DNA of 64,000 bases, taken from Brucella tritici. GTDB taxonomy: Bacteria > Pseudomonadota > Alphaproteobacteria > Rhizobiales > Rhizobiaceae. The notes beneath the pieces are model-generated. The model searched no databases and was not told the DNA's origin. It saw only the letters and a program-made list of their open reading frames with translations. Location: assembly GCF_008932295.1 (NCBI RefSeq), contig NZ_WBWA01000008.1, positions 143,884 to 207,883 on the forward strand. Reading direction: 5' to 3'. The position numbers were made by a program, and so were the translations under genes. Each line of letters opens with the position of its first letter. Within the stretch, counting starts at the first letter, position 1. Positions 38,499 to 47,113 of this stretch are shown here, piece by piece.

Positions 38499-38600
38499 AC
38501 GGCCCGATAATACTATTTTCACGTCCAACCTGCGTTTGCTCTGCTATTAGTTGCGAGCATGTCTTTCGGTTGGAAATTATCGGATCAGGCAAAGAGTTCA

Positions 38601-38614
38601 TTGATTTAAAACAA
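38601..38614. promoter_or_regulatory. FNR/NnrR-type box upstream of nosR
   Basis: TTGAT-TTAA-AACAA differs from the FNR/NnrR consensus (TTGAT-N4-ATCAA) at one base and lies about 75-105 bases before the possible nosR starts, matching a -41.5 activation position. Oxygen and NO control of nos operons by such factors is well known. The role is inferred from position. Confidence 0.65.
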
Positions 38615-38814
38615 ATACAAGAAGAAATCGCCCCACGTTATCAACACTGGTAATCCAGAACCTCAACAATCCTGCCAACTCACCCGATAAACAGAACCAT
38701 TGAACGTTTCGGTTAGATTCTCGATCCAAACGTCATCAAAACCTATGGATGCAAAGCGTGGATCGATCATGCGCAACTGATCATCCAAGGCGAGTAATTT
38801 CTGATAGTGCCGCT

Positions 38815-38845
38815 GCGCTATCCTTCAATCGACATTGGATAGCGC
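38815..38845. terminator. Hairpin downstream of the SDR operon
   Basis: GCGCTATCC and GGATAGCGC (9-bp perfect stem, 13-base loop) lie between the end of the 38972 gene and the nosR promoter. The rest of the 38529-38971 gap contains the FNR-like box, this hairpin and the palindrome at 38909, and no gene. Confidence 0.5.
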
Positions 38846-38908
38846 ATAGCGTTGAACGCTGTGGAGGTCGGCTTGGCGCGATTAGGCTCAGGACTGATTA
38901 ATGCAACA

Positions 38909-38938
38909 CATATGGCAAAATTCACCTTTTGCCATATG
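38909..38938. repeat. CATATGGCAAAA palindrome, left copy
   Basis: CATATGGCAAAA (38909-38920) and TTTTGCCATATG (38927-38938) form a 12-bp stem with a 6-base loop, preceded by GGACTGATTAAT. The same context and stem recur at 51409-51457 beyond the other end of the catabolic block. It lies 34 bases after the last gene of the block. Confidence 0.8.
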
Positions 38939-38971
38939 ATGTATTTCATGAATAACTTTTAAGCAGTGACT

Positions 38972-39727
38972 TTAACTTAATACGATACCCCCATCGACAT
39001 TGAGACTCTGCCCCGTTATGAAAGCGGCATCATCGGACGCAAAAAATGCAACTGGTCCCACTACATCTTCGGGATCACCGATCCGTCGCATGGCGGTCTT
39101 TTCCTGCCAGGCTTCACGTATTGCAACGTCATCAAGATTGACGCGGCCCATATCGGTCAAAATGATACCGGGGCAGATGCAGTTTGCCGTGATGCCAAAA
39201 GTGCCCACCTCCTGCGCGAGCACCCGCGTAAAGCCCATCACAGCGGCCTTCGATGCAGAATAATGCGCCTGTTCCGGTGCGCCATGCTTGCCGCCGATAG
39301 AGGCGATATTCACGATGCGACCGTATTTCTGTTTCTTCATGTAAGGTAAAACGGCCTGCACGACGAGGAATGTGCCCTTGGCATTTACGTCGAGAACGCT
39401 GTCCCAGTGCTCTTCCTTGAGATGTTCGACGTCGCTGGCAATCAAAATGCCCGCATTGTTGACAACGGCATCAATGCGGCCAAAAGTGCCGACAGCCTTC
39501 TGTACCATCCCCTCGACATCGCCCTTGTTGCTTACATCGGCATGAACCGCCAGAGCGCGACGACCGATAGCCGTGACTTCTTTCGCGACCTCTTCGAGCG
39601 CATCTTTCTGGCGTTCAATGTCATTGATCACCACATCGAAGCCGCGTTGGGCCATACCCACAGCAATTGCGCGCCCAATACCCCGACTGGCGCCGGTAAC
39701 AAGCGCGATCTTTGCCGGATGTTCCAT
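38972..39727 (-). CDS. SDR-family oxidoreductase, sugar/polyol cluster
   Basis: 251 residues. Rossmann motif TGASRGIG, NNAG, catalytic YSASK and the C-terminal GQSLNVDGG are all present, so it is an NAD(P)-dependent short-chain dehydrogenase of the FabG-like classical type. Start at 39727 follows GGAGGAG. It is the last gene of the minus-strand series that begins with the sugar-binding protein, so it probably oxidises a hydroxyl of the imported sugar, polyol or a derived keto compound (inference). 19 bases separate it from the other SDR. Confidence 0.85.
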   Translation of the reverse strand: MEHPAKIALVTGASRGIGRAIAVGMAQRGFDVVINDIERQKDALEEVAKEVTAIGRRALAVHADVSNKGDVEGMVQKAVGTFGRIDAVVNNAGILIASDVEHLKEEHWDSVLDVNAKGTFLVVQAVLPYMKKQKYGRIVNIASIGGKHGAPEQAHYSASKAAVMGFTRVLAQEVGTFGITANCICPGIILTDMGRVNLDDVAIREAWQEKTAMRRIGDPEDVVGPVAFFASDDAAFITGQSLNVDGGIVLS

Positions 39728-39746
39728 TTTTAACTCCTCCAGAAAT

Positions 39747-40517
39747 TCAAAGAGCCGTATAGCCGCCATCAACCGCCAACACAGTGCCGGTTACGAAGCT
39801 TGCAGCATCGGACGCGAGAAACAAAACCGCATTGGCAACTTCTCGCGGCTCACCCAACCGCCCCTGCGGCGTCATGGCAAGCCAGGTAGAAAACCATTCT
39901 TTATTGCTGCGTCCGGCCAGTGTCAGTTCCGTCGCGGTGTAACCGGGGGCGACAGCATTCACCCGTACGCCCTGCTTCGCCCACTCAACCGCCAGTGACT
40001 TCGTGATAAGATTTACACCCGCCTTGGCGGCGTTATAGGCGATCTGCGGTTGAGGGTGGACAACGATTGCTCCGCACATGGAAGAGATGTTAACGATCGC
40101 CCCACGCCCGACCGAGGCCATGCGCTTTCCAAACGCTTGCGCGCAGTAGAAAACGCCATTGAGATTGACGTCAATCACTACACGCCAGTCCGCTTCCGTG
40201 ACATCGCTTGCAGGCCCATTCCTGACGATACCTGCATTATTGATGAGGATGTCGGGCGCGCCGATATTACGCGTTATAGCTTCGGCCACCTGTTCGCTGG
40301 CATCCCGGTCTGTCACATCCAGCGCATAGAATTGCGCCGAAGCTGCTCGATTGGTGTTTAGCTCGGCAACAGCCGCTTCACCCGCGACCACATCGCGGTC
40401 GATAATGATAACAGTTGCACCCGCCTCGACGAAGAGTTCGGCGATAGCCCGTCCGATCCCTTTTGCGCCGCCCGTGATAACGGCGTTTTTACCAGTCAGC
40501 TGAAAATCTTTGAGCAT
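39747..40517 (-). CDS. Second SDR-family oxidoreductase, sugar/polyol cluster
   Basis: 256 residues. [18 protein letters not shown] catalytic Tyr/Lys and the tail [13 protein letters not shown] identify a classical SDR. Only distantly like its neighbour, so the pair likely acts at two steps or positions. It starts 22 bases after the kinase stop codon. Confidence 0.85.
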   Translation of the reverse strand: MLKDFQLTGKNAVITGGAKGIGRAIAELFVEAGATVIIIDRDVVAGEAAVAELNTNRAASAQFYALDVTDRDASEQVAEAITRNIGAPDILINNAGIVRNGPASDVTEADWRVVIDVNLNGVFYCAQAFGKRMASVGRGAIVNISSMCGAIVVHPQPQIAYNAAKAGVNLITKSLAVEWAKQGVRVNAVAPGYTATELTLAGRSNKEWFSTWLAMTPQGRLGEPREVANAVLFLASDAASFVTGTVLAVDGGYTAL

Positions 40518-40539
40518 CAGTCCACCTCAACAGTCTTTA

Positions 40540-42033
40540 TCAAGCGGAGCGAACGGACTTCAAAGCCGGATAAAGCGCCCGATATTGCTGATAAATCTCG
40601 TTATAGATCTCTGTTTCGCGCGGGCGAGGCTCAATGCATGTGCCCGGTTTGACCATGGCGGCAATACCATCATCGATACTCGCAAAATGTCCGGCGCCGT
40701 GTGCTGCCAGAACGGCGGCGCCTACCGAAGGCGCATCGCGCGACTGTGGCACGCAGACAGGCAAACCAGCTGTATCCGCATGTATCTGGAGCCAAAGCGG
40801 CGAAGCACTGGCACCACCCCCGACCGTGATTTCACGTCCGCGATAGCCAGCATCTGCCATAGCATCGAGAATGGCGCGGGTGCCGAAACTGATGCCTTCC
40901 ATGATCGCGCGGAATACGTGATGTGGCTCATGCGCAAGCGTCAGCCCGACGATTGCGCCTCGCGATACCGGATCGGTATAAGGCGTGCGATTGCCCTGAA
41001 AATGATCCTGCACAAGTAAGCCATCCGCACCCGGTTCCAGTGCCGCCGCCTTGCGGTTCAGTTCTTCCATATCCATGGTGCCGTTCATCATCCGACCAAG
41101 CCAGGCGATGATCGAACCCGTCGAGGTTTGGCCCCCTTCGATAATATAGCGCTTTGGATAAACCATATCCGGATAGCTGCCCCAGATCCCAGGCGCGTGC
41201 AAAGGCTTGTCGGAAACGCCAAATTGCAGATGCGACGAGCCGGTGATCAGTGCCAGCTGTCCAGGTTTGGCAACGCCGAGACCGATCATGCCGATCAGCG
41301 CATCGGCACCCCCCTGAACTACTTTCACTTTCTGCGAAAGACCAAGTTCAGTCGCTGCCGCCGCGCACAGATTGCTAATGACCTCACCCGGCGCGACAAC
41401 ACGAGATGGCCATTTCTGCAGCAGGGCTTCAAGGCCGAGCTTTTCCAGAAGCGTCTTGGGAAACCCACCGCGATCCGTGGAATAATGCCAACGCAACGAC
41501 ACATTGTTGAGGCTTGCGGCTTTTTCACCCGTCAAACGCAATGTCATGAAATCCTGATACTCGCAGACAGTTTCTGCTTTATTGAATATCTCTGGCTCAT
41601 TGCGAGCGAGCCAAAGCGCCTTGGGGATCATCCATTCTGCCGAAACAGGACCGCGCCCGCCGCCATTGGCGAGCAGCGCGTCGTCGCCCGTGGCGAGGAC
41701 TGCTTCGGCCTCAGCACTTGCGCGAACATCCATCCAAATAATCGAGGGACGCAAGGGGTTGCCCTCACCATCGAGAGCAACGATGGTACAACTCGTCGTT
41801 GCAAGCGTAATGGCTTCAATTGCTGTCGGATCAATTGCGGATTCTGAAATCGCTTTGCGCGCAGCCTGAACGAAAGAAGACCACCAGTCTTCCGGGTTCT
41901 GCTCCGCACGCGCTCCGCTCGAAAATTTCGTTTCGTAGGGCACGGCGGCACTTGCCAGACACGTGCCAGAAAGGTCATAGACCCGCGCGCGAATGCTTTC
42001 CGTGCCGCCATCTGCGGTCAGAAAATAAGCCAT
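40540..42033 (-). CDS. FGGY-family carbohydrate kinase
   Basis: 497 residues. The N-terminal DGGTESIRARVYDLSG phosphate loop, IIWMDVRAS, the second phosphate motif ITGSSHLQFGVS and the adenosine loop VGGGASASPLW fit the FGGY family (xylulokinase/ribulokinase branch). It should phosphorylate a keto sugar or polyol after import. Specificity cannot be read from sequence. It follows the broken CMD gene by 65 bases and precedes the SDRs. Confidence 0.87.
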   Translation of the reverse strand: MAYFLTADGGTESIRARVYDLSGTCLASAAVPYETKFSSGARAEQNPEDWWSSFVQAARKAISESAIDPTAIEAITLATTSCTIVALDGEGNPLRPSIIWMDVRASAEAEAVLATGDDALLANGGGRGPVSAEWMIPKALWLARNEPEIFNKAETVCEYQDFMTLRLTGEKAASLNNVSLRWHYSTDRGGFPKTLLEKLGLEALLQKWPSRVVAPGEVISNLCAAAATELGLSQKVKVVQGGADALIGMIGLGVAKPGQLALITGSSHLQFGVSDKPLHAPGIWGSYPDMVYPKRYIIEGGQTSTGSIIAWLGRMMNGTMDMEELNRKAAALEPGADGLLVQDHFQGNRTPYTDPVSRGAIVGLTLAHEPHHVFRAIMEGISFGTRAILDAMADAGYRGREITVGGGASASPLWLQIHADTAGLPVCVPQSRDAPSVGAAVLAAHGAGHFASIDDGIAAMVKPGTCIEPRPRETEIYNEIYQQYRALYPALKSVRSA

Positions 42034-42098
42034 TCAAATCCTCCCGAATGGATCCCGGAGACACTCCCTGTTTTCGGAAAGTCTCATCGTACAACATT

Positions 42099-42434
42099 TC
42101 ACGTCAGTCCACGGAACACTTCCAACGCCTTACCTGCATACATTACAGCCGGGCCGCCGCCCATTTCGACCGCAACCTCAAGCACCTCGACCAACTCCGG
42201 CTCGGTTGCGCCATGGCGGATGGCGGCATCGACGTGATAAAGAATGCAATCCTCGCATCCCTTGGCAACCGCAATACTAACGGCGATCAGTTCGCGCTAT
42301 GCCGACGAAAACGCTCCCGCAGTCGTTGCAGTTTTGCTGACTTTGGCAAAGCCCGTCATCAGATCTGGTGTTGCTTTGGCGAAAGCACCAAGCCGCGATT
42401 GTGCTTCCTTGAGCCGAACCCTCACGTCACTCAT
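42099..42434 (-). pseudogene. Carboxymuconolactone decarboxylase/AhpD-like gene with an in-frame TAG
   Basis: Reading from ATG 42432-42434 (AGAAG upstream; the start overlaps the AcoC-like gene by 8 bases) gives 111 residues interrupted at codon 46 by TAG (42297-42299). Before it: SRLGAFAKATPDLMTGFAKV; after it, in the same frame, RELIAVSIAVAKGCEDCILY and a normal end at TGA. The CxxC (CEDC) and following His are the redox/peroxidatic motif of the AhpD/CMD fold. The stop replaces a residue next to RELIA, where relatives usually have Lys or Gln, one base change from TAG. The frame is otherwise intact, so the lesion is recent or a sequencing error. Confidence 0.85.
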
Positions 42435-44040
42435 TGTCTTCTCCCATGACACCCAAAATCAGGGCGAGAACATCCTTTGTCTCATCCCATTGCGGCATAT
42501 GCCCCGACTGAGCGAAGAAGTGAACACCAATAAAAGGTGACAATACGGTTACTTGCTGCCACGGTATGATACGGTCCTGAAGGCCGAACAGAACGCGGAC
42601 AGGTTTTGAACGTGACTGCCTGTCGAGCGAAGCAACAATATCTGCGCGCTGGCCTGAAGGCCCTATGATGGCCTTCGCAAGTTCCTTAAGACGCCCCTTT
42701 GCCATGGTTGCGGCAATCTCTCCTGCAAGAGCAGCCGTCAACTCTACGGGCTTGGCCGCAATGCGGCGCAGCAGATGTGCAATCTCACCGGCACTCGTTG
42801 CCTGCGCCATGCCCGATACAAAGCCTGCGTCAATCTCCGAACCAAGGCCGGCAGGCGCAACAAGTGTCAGGCTTGAAACGCTGGCAGGGTGAGCCGAGGC
42901 AAAGGCTGTTGCCACAACTGCTCCCAGCGAATGGGCCACGATATCCACCTGACGAATGGAAAGGGCATCAAGGAAAGCGGGCAGGAATTCGCTCAATTCT
43001 TCCGGGTGTGAAGCATCGATCGTCGTCAGGCCATGGGCTGGAAGATCGGGAACGATAACGCGGAAACCCGCACGACGCAGGCCGGAGGCTATGCCGCTCC
43101 ATGTCGTTCGATCGCCTGAAAAGCCATGAAGCAGCAGCAGGGTCCGCGCATTTTTGGGACCGATATCCGTATAGGCCACACGGCCTTTTGCCAGCGCCAC
43201 GAATTTTACGTCAGTGTCGGCCTGCGTTCCGCTTGCAGCTGCCAGCACATCCTCTTTTTCGACACGTCCTCTGCGGCCAGATCCTGAAAGACTGTTGATA
43301 TCAAGGCCTTTCTGGCGGGCCAGCCGGCGAGCCAACGGCGTAGCACGCGTGCGACCAGCATTGCCGGAAGCCCCGGGCTTTTGCGCAACGCGCGCCGGTA
43401 CATCTGCTGGTGCAACCGCTTCAGGGTCTACCACTTCGCCCTTCTGCACAACTGCATCTGTCGCGACCTCAATACGGGCGATAGCCTCACCAACCGTCAC
43501 CATATCGCCTTCAAGACGCAGAACCTCGATCAGCTTGCCGCTCACAAGAGCTGGAAATTCTGCAACCGTTTTATCGGTTTCAATTTCGAGTACAGCTTCG
43601 CCACGCTCGAATTGATCGCCCGCAGCCTTCAGCCAGCGTACGATACGCCCCTCTTCCATCGTCTCACCAAGACGCGGCATATCCAGATCGGCTATAATGA
43701 GCGCATTGCTGGAACCGGCTGTGCGTGCGGGATGCAACGCAGCCGGCTCCTCAGGAGAAGACGCGCTTTCGCCGCCATCATCCGTCCAGTCCGGACCACT
43801 GCCAATGTCGATGCGCGCCAGAGGCGCGCCGACCACGACATGATCCCCTATAGCGCCGATCCATTCATTGAGCGTGCCGTCGCCAAGCGCCGGGAATTCC
43901 GCAACCGTCTTATCGGTTTCGATCTCGATAATTGAATCCCCGCGCCTGAAACTGTCGCCCGGCTTGACGAGGAAGCCGACAATCTTGCCTTCATCCATCG
44001 TTTCGCCAAGACGCGGCATTTTGAGAATACGTTCTGTCAT
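42427..44040 (-). CDS. AcoC-like protein: two lipoyl domains, E1/E3-binding domain, alpha/beta hydrolase
   Basis: 537 residues. Two lipoyl domains (about 4-78 and 118-192) each carry the lipoyl lysine in EIETDKTVAEFPA (K44, K157). A peripheral subunit-binding domain follows (about 233-267, ATPLARRLARQKGLDI, GRVEKEDVL), then an alpha/beta hydrolase (about 285-525: LLLLHGFSGDRTTW, nucleophile Ser371 in AHSLGA). The usual E2 acyltransferase domain is absent. Acetoin-dehydrogenase AcoC proteins have this type of fusion but normally one lipoyl domain and about 370 residues. It should carry acyl groups from the E1 encoded upstream. The stop lies inside the start of the CMD-like gene; its own start overlaps the E1 beta stop by 4 bases. 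Confidence 0.9.
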   Translation of the reverse strand: MTERILKMPRLGETMDEGKIVGFLVKPGDSFRRGDSIIEIETDKTVAEFPALGDGTLNEWIGAIGDHVVVGAPLARIDIGSGPDWTDDGGESASSPEEPAALHPARTAGSSNALIIADLDMPRLGETMEEGRIVRWLKAAGDQFERGEAVLEIETDKTVAEFPALVSGKLIEVLRLEGDMVTVGEAIARIEVATDAVVQKGEVVDPEAVAPADVPARVAQKPGASGNAGRTRATPLARRLARQKGLDINSLSGSGRRGRVEKEDVLAAASGTQADTDVKFVALAKGRVAYTDIGPKNARTLLLLHGFSGDRTTWSGIASGLRRAGFRVIVPDLPAHGLTTIDASHPEELSEFLPAFLDALSIRQVDIVAHSLGAVVATAFASAHPASVSSLTLVAPAGLGSEIDAGFVSGMAQATSAGEIAHLLRRIAAKPVELTAALAGEIAATMAKGRLKELAKAIIGPSGQRADIVASLDRQSRSKPVRVLFGLQDRIIPWQQVTVLSPFIGVHFFAQSGHMPQWDETKDVLALILGVMGEDNE

Positions 44041-45011
44041 GACAGCATTCTTTCCGCGACAGACCGGATAAGTTCTGCGGTCGGCACGCTGCCAGCTTCA
44101 AGCTCCTGCGAAACGGAGATCGGGATGTCTTCGCCCGCAACACGCACAACCGGTTGTTCCAGATAATCGAAACATTCTTCCGTGATGCGGGCCGCAAGTT
44201 CTGCGGCAACACCTGCGGTCAAGACGCCTTCGGAAACAACCATGGCCTTGCCTACACGCTCGACATGTTCACGCACCGTATCAAAATCGAGCGGATTGAG
44301 CGTGCGAAGATCGATAATGGTTGCTTCAATTCCCTTGGCCGAAAGTTTTTCAGCTGCATCAAGCGCGTAAAAGAGCTGGCGCGAATAGGTGACGATAACC
44401 AGATCCTTGCCTGTACGACGAACCGCAGCCTTGCCCCATGCCAAGGGCTCCGCATCGAGATCAACCTCTTCCTTGCGTGTGTAGAGTGCCTTGTGCTCGA
44501 TAAAGACGACCGGATCGGGTTTTGTGAGGCTCTGACGCAGCATGTGATAGGCATCCTGAACCGTAGCAGGCATGGCGAGCCGCAAACCTGGCGTGTGCAT
44601 GATCCATGCCTCTAAGCTCTGCGAGTGTTGCGCGCCAGCGGAGCGTCCTGTGCCGCCCTGCGTTCGCAACACCATCGGCACTCCGGTCTGCCCACCGAAC
44701 ATGTAGCGGATCTTTGCCGCCTGATTGGCCAGTTGATCCATAGTCATTCCGAGAAAGTCGATATACATGAGTTCAGCGACCGGGCGCAGCCCGGTCATTG
44801 CTGCACCCACGGCAGCACCAATAATTGCAGGTTCTGAAATCGGTGTATCGATCAGGCGGTCAGGGCCGTATTTGCCGATCAGATCTTTGGTAACACCGTA
44901 GGCACCCCCATAACGGCCCACCTCTTCGCCGATCACAACGATAGTGTTGTCTTCAGCCATGGCATCATCCAGCGCTTTACGCAGCGCATCGCGGTAAGTC
45001 ATGGCAACCAT
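44037..45011 (-). CDS. TPP-dependent dehydrogenase E1 beta subunit (AcoB-like)
   Basis: 324 residues. MTYRDALRKALDDAM, VIGEEVGRYGGAYGVTKDL, RLIDTPISEPAIIGAAVGAA and GGQTGVPMVLRTQGGTGRSAGAQHSQS are E1 beta (pyruvate/acetoin dehydrogenase) motifs. With E1 alpha it decarboxylates or cleaves a 2-oxo or alpha-hydroxyketone substrate and passes the acyl group to lipoyl lysine. ATG overlaps the alpha stop (TAATG). Confidence 0.9.
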   Translation of the reverse strand: MVAMTYRDALRKALDDAMAEDNTIVVIGEEVGRYGGAYGVTKDLIGKYGPDRLIDTPISEPAIIGAAVGAAMTGLRPVAELMYIDFLGMTMDQLANQAAKIRYMFGGQTGVPMVLRTQGGTGRSAGAQHSQSLEAWIMHTPGLRLAMPATVQDAYHMLRQSLTKPDPVVFIEHKALYTRKEEVDLDAEPLAWGKAAVRRTGKDLVIVTYSRQLFYALDAAEKLSAKGIEATIIDLRTLNPLDFDTVREHVERVGKAMVVSEGVLTAGVAAELAARITEECFDYLEQPVVRVAGEDIPISVSQELEAGSVPTAELIRSVAERMLS

Positions 45012-46078
45012 TATGCTTCATCCCTGGAAAGTACGCGGTCGATACGGGCACGAACCGGCTCCGGTTCAGGTTCACCCACGGCGTAAACATCTTTGAACAT
45101 AGAGGTGAGTGCCGGAGCTTTGGATTCGACTGCGAAATCGATCGTCGCGTCCATCTCCGCAGCAACTGCGCTGTCCATCGTGTCGAGGGCTCCTTCCTGC
45201 GCAAGACCTGTCGAGATCAGCTGATCGCGCGTGAACTTCACCGGATCTTTCTTGCGCCCTTCCGTCTCTTCCGCTTCTGCACGGTATGGGCTCTTGTCCA
45301 TGCGCGCATGGCCGAAGAAACGATAGCAGGTGACGGAAAGAAAGCCCGGTTTGCCCAGACGCGCATCATCGATGAGCCCTTGTGCTGTGGCCTTCACTTC
45401 TTCCACATCAAGGCCATCGACCACGGCACCGTTAAGCCCGAAAGCATGCGCGCGCTGTTCAAACGCCGTGTTGGCAGTTGCCTGATCGACACGAGTTCCC
45501 ATGCCGTATTGATTATTGATGCAAACAAAAACCACCGGCAGGCCCCAAAGCGCCGCCATGTTCATGCTTTCATACAAAATGCCCTGCTGCATCGCGCCAT
45601 CGCCAAAAAATGCGAGCGAGACAGAGTTCTTCTTGAGATAATTGCTGGAAAGACCAGCCCCCACAACAGAAGGAATACCGCCGCCGACAATTGCGTTCGC
45701 GCCAAGGTGGCCAAGCGCCATATCGGCAATATGCATGGAACCGCCCTTGCCACGGCAATACCCGGTTTCCTTACCGCCGATTTCCGCCATCATCTGTTTG
45801 GGATCGGCCCCGCGCGCCAGAAATATTCCGTGTCCGCGATGGTGGGTCGTGAATGTATCCTGCGGCTGCATCGCTGCACAAACACCGGCGGCAGCGGCTT
45901 CTTCACCGATGGACAGGTGAAGCATCGAACCTGCCGTCTGGCCGCGCACGAACAATTCGCCCACGCGTTCTTCAAAAGTGCGGATGCGCCGCATCGTTCT
46001 GTATAGTTCGAGGAGATTAGAGTTACTCGGATTTTGCACGTGCGCCTCCGACAGACCTGTCTGTTGCAAATGTTTCAT
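45011..46078 (-). CDS. TPP-dependent dehydrogenase E1 alpha subunit (AcoA-like)
   Basis: 355 residues. TPP-binding GDGAMQQGILYESMNMAALWGLPVVFVCINNQYGMGT (Gly-Asp-Gly...Asn-Asn signature), HLSIGEEAAAAGVCAAM and CYRFFGHARMDKSPYR with the phosphorylation-loop region are typical E1 alpha. The Aco-type is favoured over pyruvate dehydrogenase because the E2 partner is the hydrolase fusion and sugar transport genes are adjacent; this is inference. No E3 gene is present. Confidence 0.9.
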   Translation of the reverse strand: MKHLQQTGLSEAHVQNPSNSNLLELYRTMRRIRTFEERVGELFVRGQTAGSMLHLSIGEEAAAAGVCAAMQPQDTFTTHHRGHGIFLARGADPKQMMAEIGGKETGYCRGKGGSMHIADMALGHLGANAIVGGGIPSVVGAGLSSNYLKKNSVSLAFFGDGAMQQGILYESMNMAALWGLPVVFVCINNQYGMGTRVDQATANTAFEQRAHAFGLNGAVVDGLDVEEVKATAQGLIDDARLGKPGFLSVTCYRFFGHARMDKSPYRAEAEETEGRKKDPVKFTRDQLISTGLAQEGALDTMDSAVAAEMDATIDFAVESKAPALTSMFKDVYAVGEPEPEPVRARIDRVLSRDEA

Positions 46079-46108
46079 GATGTTTGGTTCAATGCCTAAC
46101 GCAGTTCC

Positions 46109-47113
46109 TCAAAGGAGCTTCAGTTTGGTGGTACGCGAAACGACCGCGACCGCGACGAGAATGATAAGACCCTTCACAATGCTCTGGATGTATGTGTCCA
46201 TCCCGATGAGGTTGAGGCCGTTATTGATGACGCCGATGAAAAGTGCACCGAAGAAAGTTCCTGCAATTGTTGCAGTACCCGGACGGAACATGGTCATTCC
46301 GATAAACACCGTGGCGAGGCCGTCGAGCAGATAGCGTTCACCCGCGTTAGGTTGGCCAGAGCCCAGACGTGCTGCAAGAAGCGCGCCGGCAACGGCTGCG
46401 AAAATTGAACAGACCACAAGAGCGGCAGCGCGATAAAAACGACCGTTAACGCCGGAAAGTTCCGCTGCTTTGAGATTGCCGCCGACCGCATAAATGTACC
46501 GGCCGAATACGGTCCGTTCCATCAGAAACCAGGCCACAAAAACAACGATCACCATAGCATAAGCAAGAACCGGGATACCAAACAGCTGGCCTTGTCCAAG
46601 CCAGAGATAGCTGGCCGGAAGACCACCATAGATGGCGCGCCCGCCAGTCATCAAAAAGTTGATGCCGTAAAGAATGGACCCTGTTGCGAGTGTGGCAATC
46701 AACGAAGGCACCCCCACCAGCGTTACAAGCGCTGCATTGACGGACCCCACCACCAGACCAGCACCGAGACCGGCAAGCAATGCCAGCGGCAAAGGTGTGC
46801 CGGCAACCAGCAGAAGGGGGACGATAATACCCGCCATTCCGACCATATACCCGACCGACAAATCCATCTCACGGGCAGCAAAGCCGAAAGTCAATCCTGC
46901 TCCGACAATGGTCAGCATGGAAATCTGCTGGATGATGTTGAGAAGATTATTCGCTGTCAGAAAGCGGTCAACCGTGAGTGAAAAGCCGGCGAACAGGAGG
47001 AAAAGCACAAAAAGCGTACTGTATTTGAGCAGCCACTCGCCTTTGAGTTTTTTGCTGAAACTCTGCGCATGGCGAGCAGATTGCGGTGTGACCGCTGAGG
47101 ATCGGGCGTTCAT
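46109..47113 (-). CDS. Sugar ABC transporter permease (RbsC-like)
   Basis: 334 residues with about eight to ten helices. SLTVDRFLTANNLLNIIQQISM, ERTVFGRYIYAVGGN and the conserved ELSGVNGRFY cytoplasmic loop place it in the ribose/xylose/branched-sugar permease family. The C-terminal part has GERYLLDGLATVFIGMTMFRPG. It forms the membrane channel with the ATPase encoded 4 bases upstream in overlap. GGAG precedes the ATG. Confidence 0.9.
   Translation of the reverse strand: MNARSSAVTPQSARHAQSFSKKLKGEWLLKYSTLFVLFLLFAGFSLTVDRFLTANNLLNIIQQISMLTIVGAGLTFGFAAREMDLSVGYMVGMAGIIVPLLLVAGTPLPLALLAGLGAGLVVGSVNAALVTLVGVPSLIATLATGSILYGINFLMTGGRAIYGGLPASYLWLGQGQLFGIPVLAYAMVIVVFVAWFLMERTVFGRYIYAVGGNLKAAELSGVNGRFYRAAALVVCSIFAAVAGALLAARLGSGQPNAGERYLLDGLATVFIGMTMFRPGTATIAGTFFGALFIGVINNGLNLIGMDTYIQSIVKGLIILVAVAVVSRTTKLKLL

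Noticed and set aside
42297..42299. Readthrough or unusual amino acid coding of the TAG in the CMD-like gene
   Set aside because: No sign of pyrrolysine or suppressor genes; a simple nonsense change or base error explains it.
42427..46078. Calling the complex pyruvate dehydrogenase or plain acetoin dehydrogenase
   Set aside because: The E2 lacks an acyltransferase core, which argues against pyruvate dehydrogenase; the sugar importer and kinase argue against plain acetoin use.
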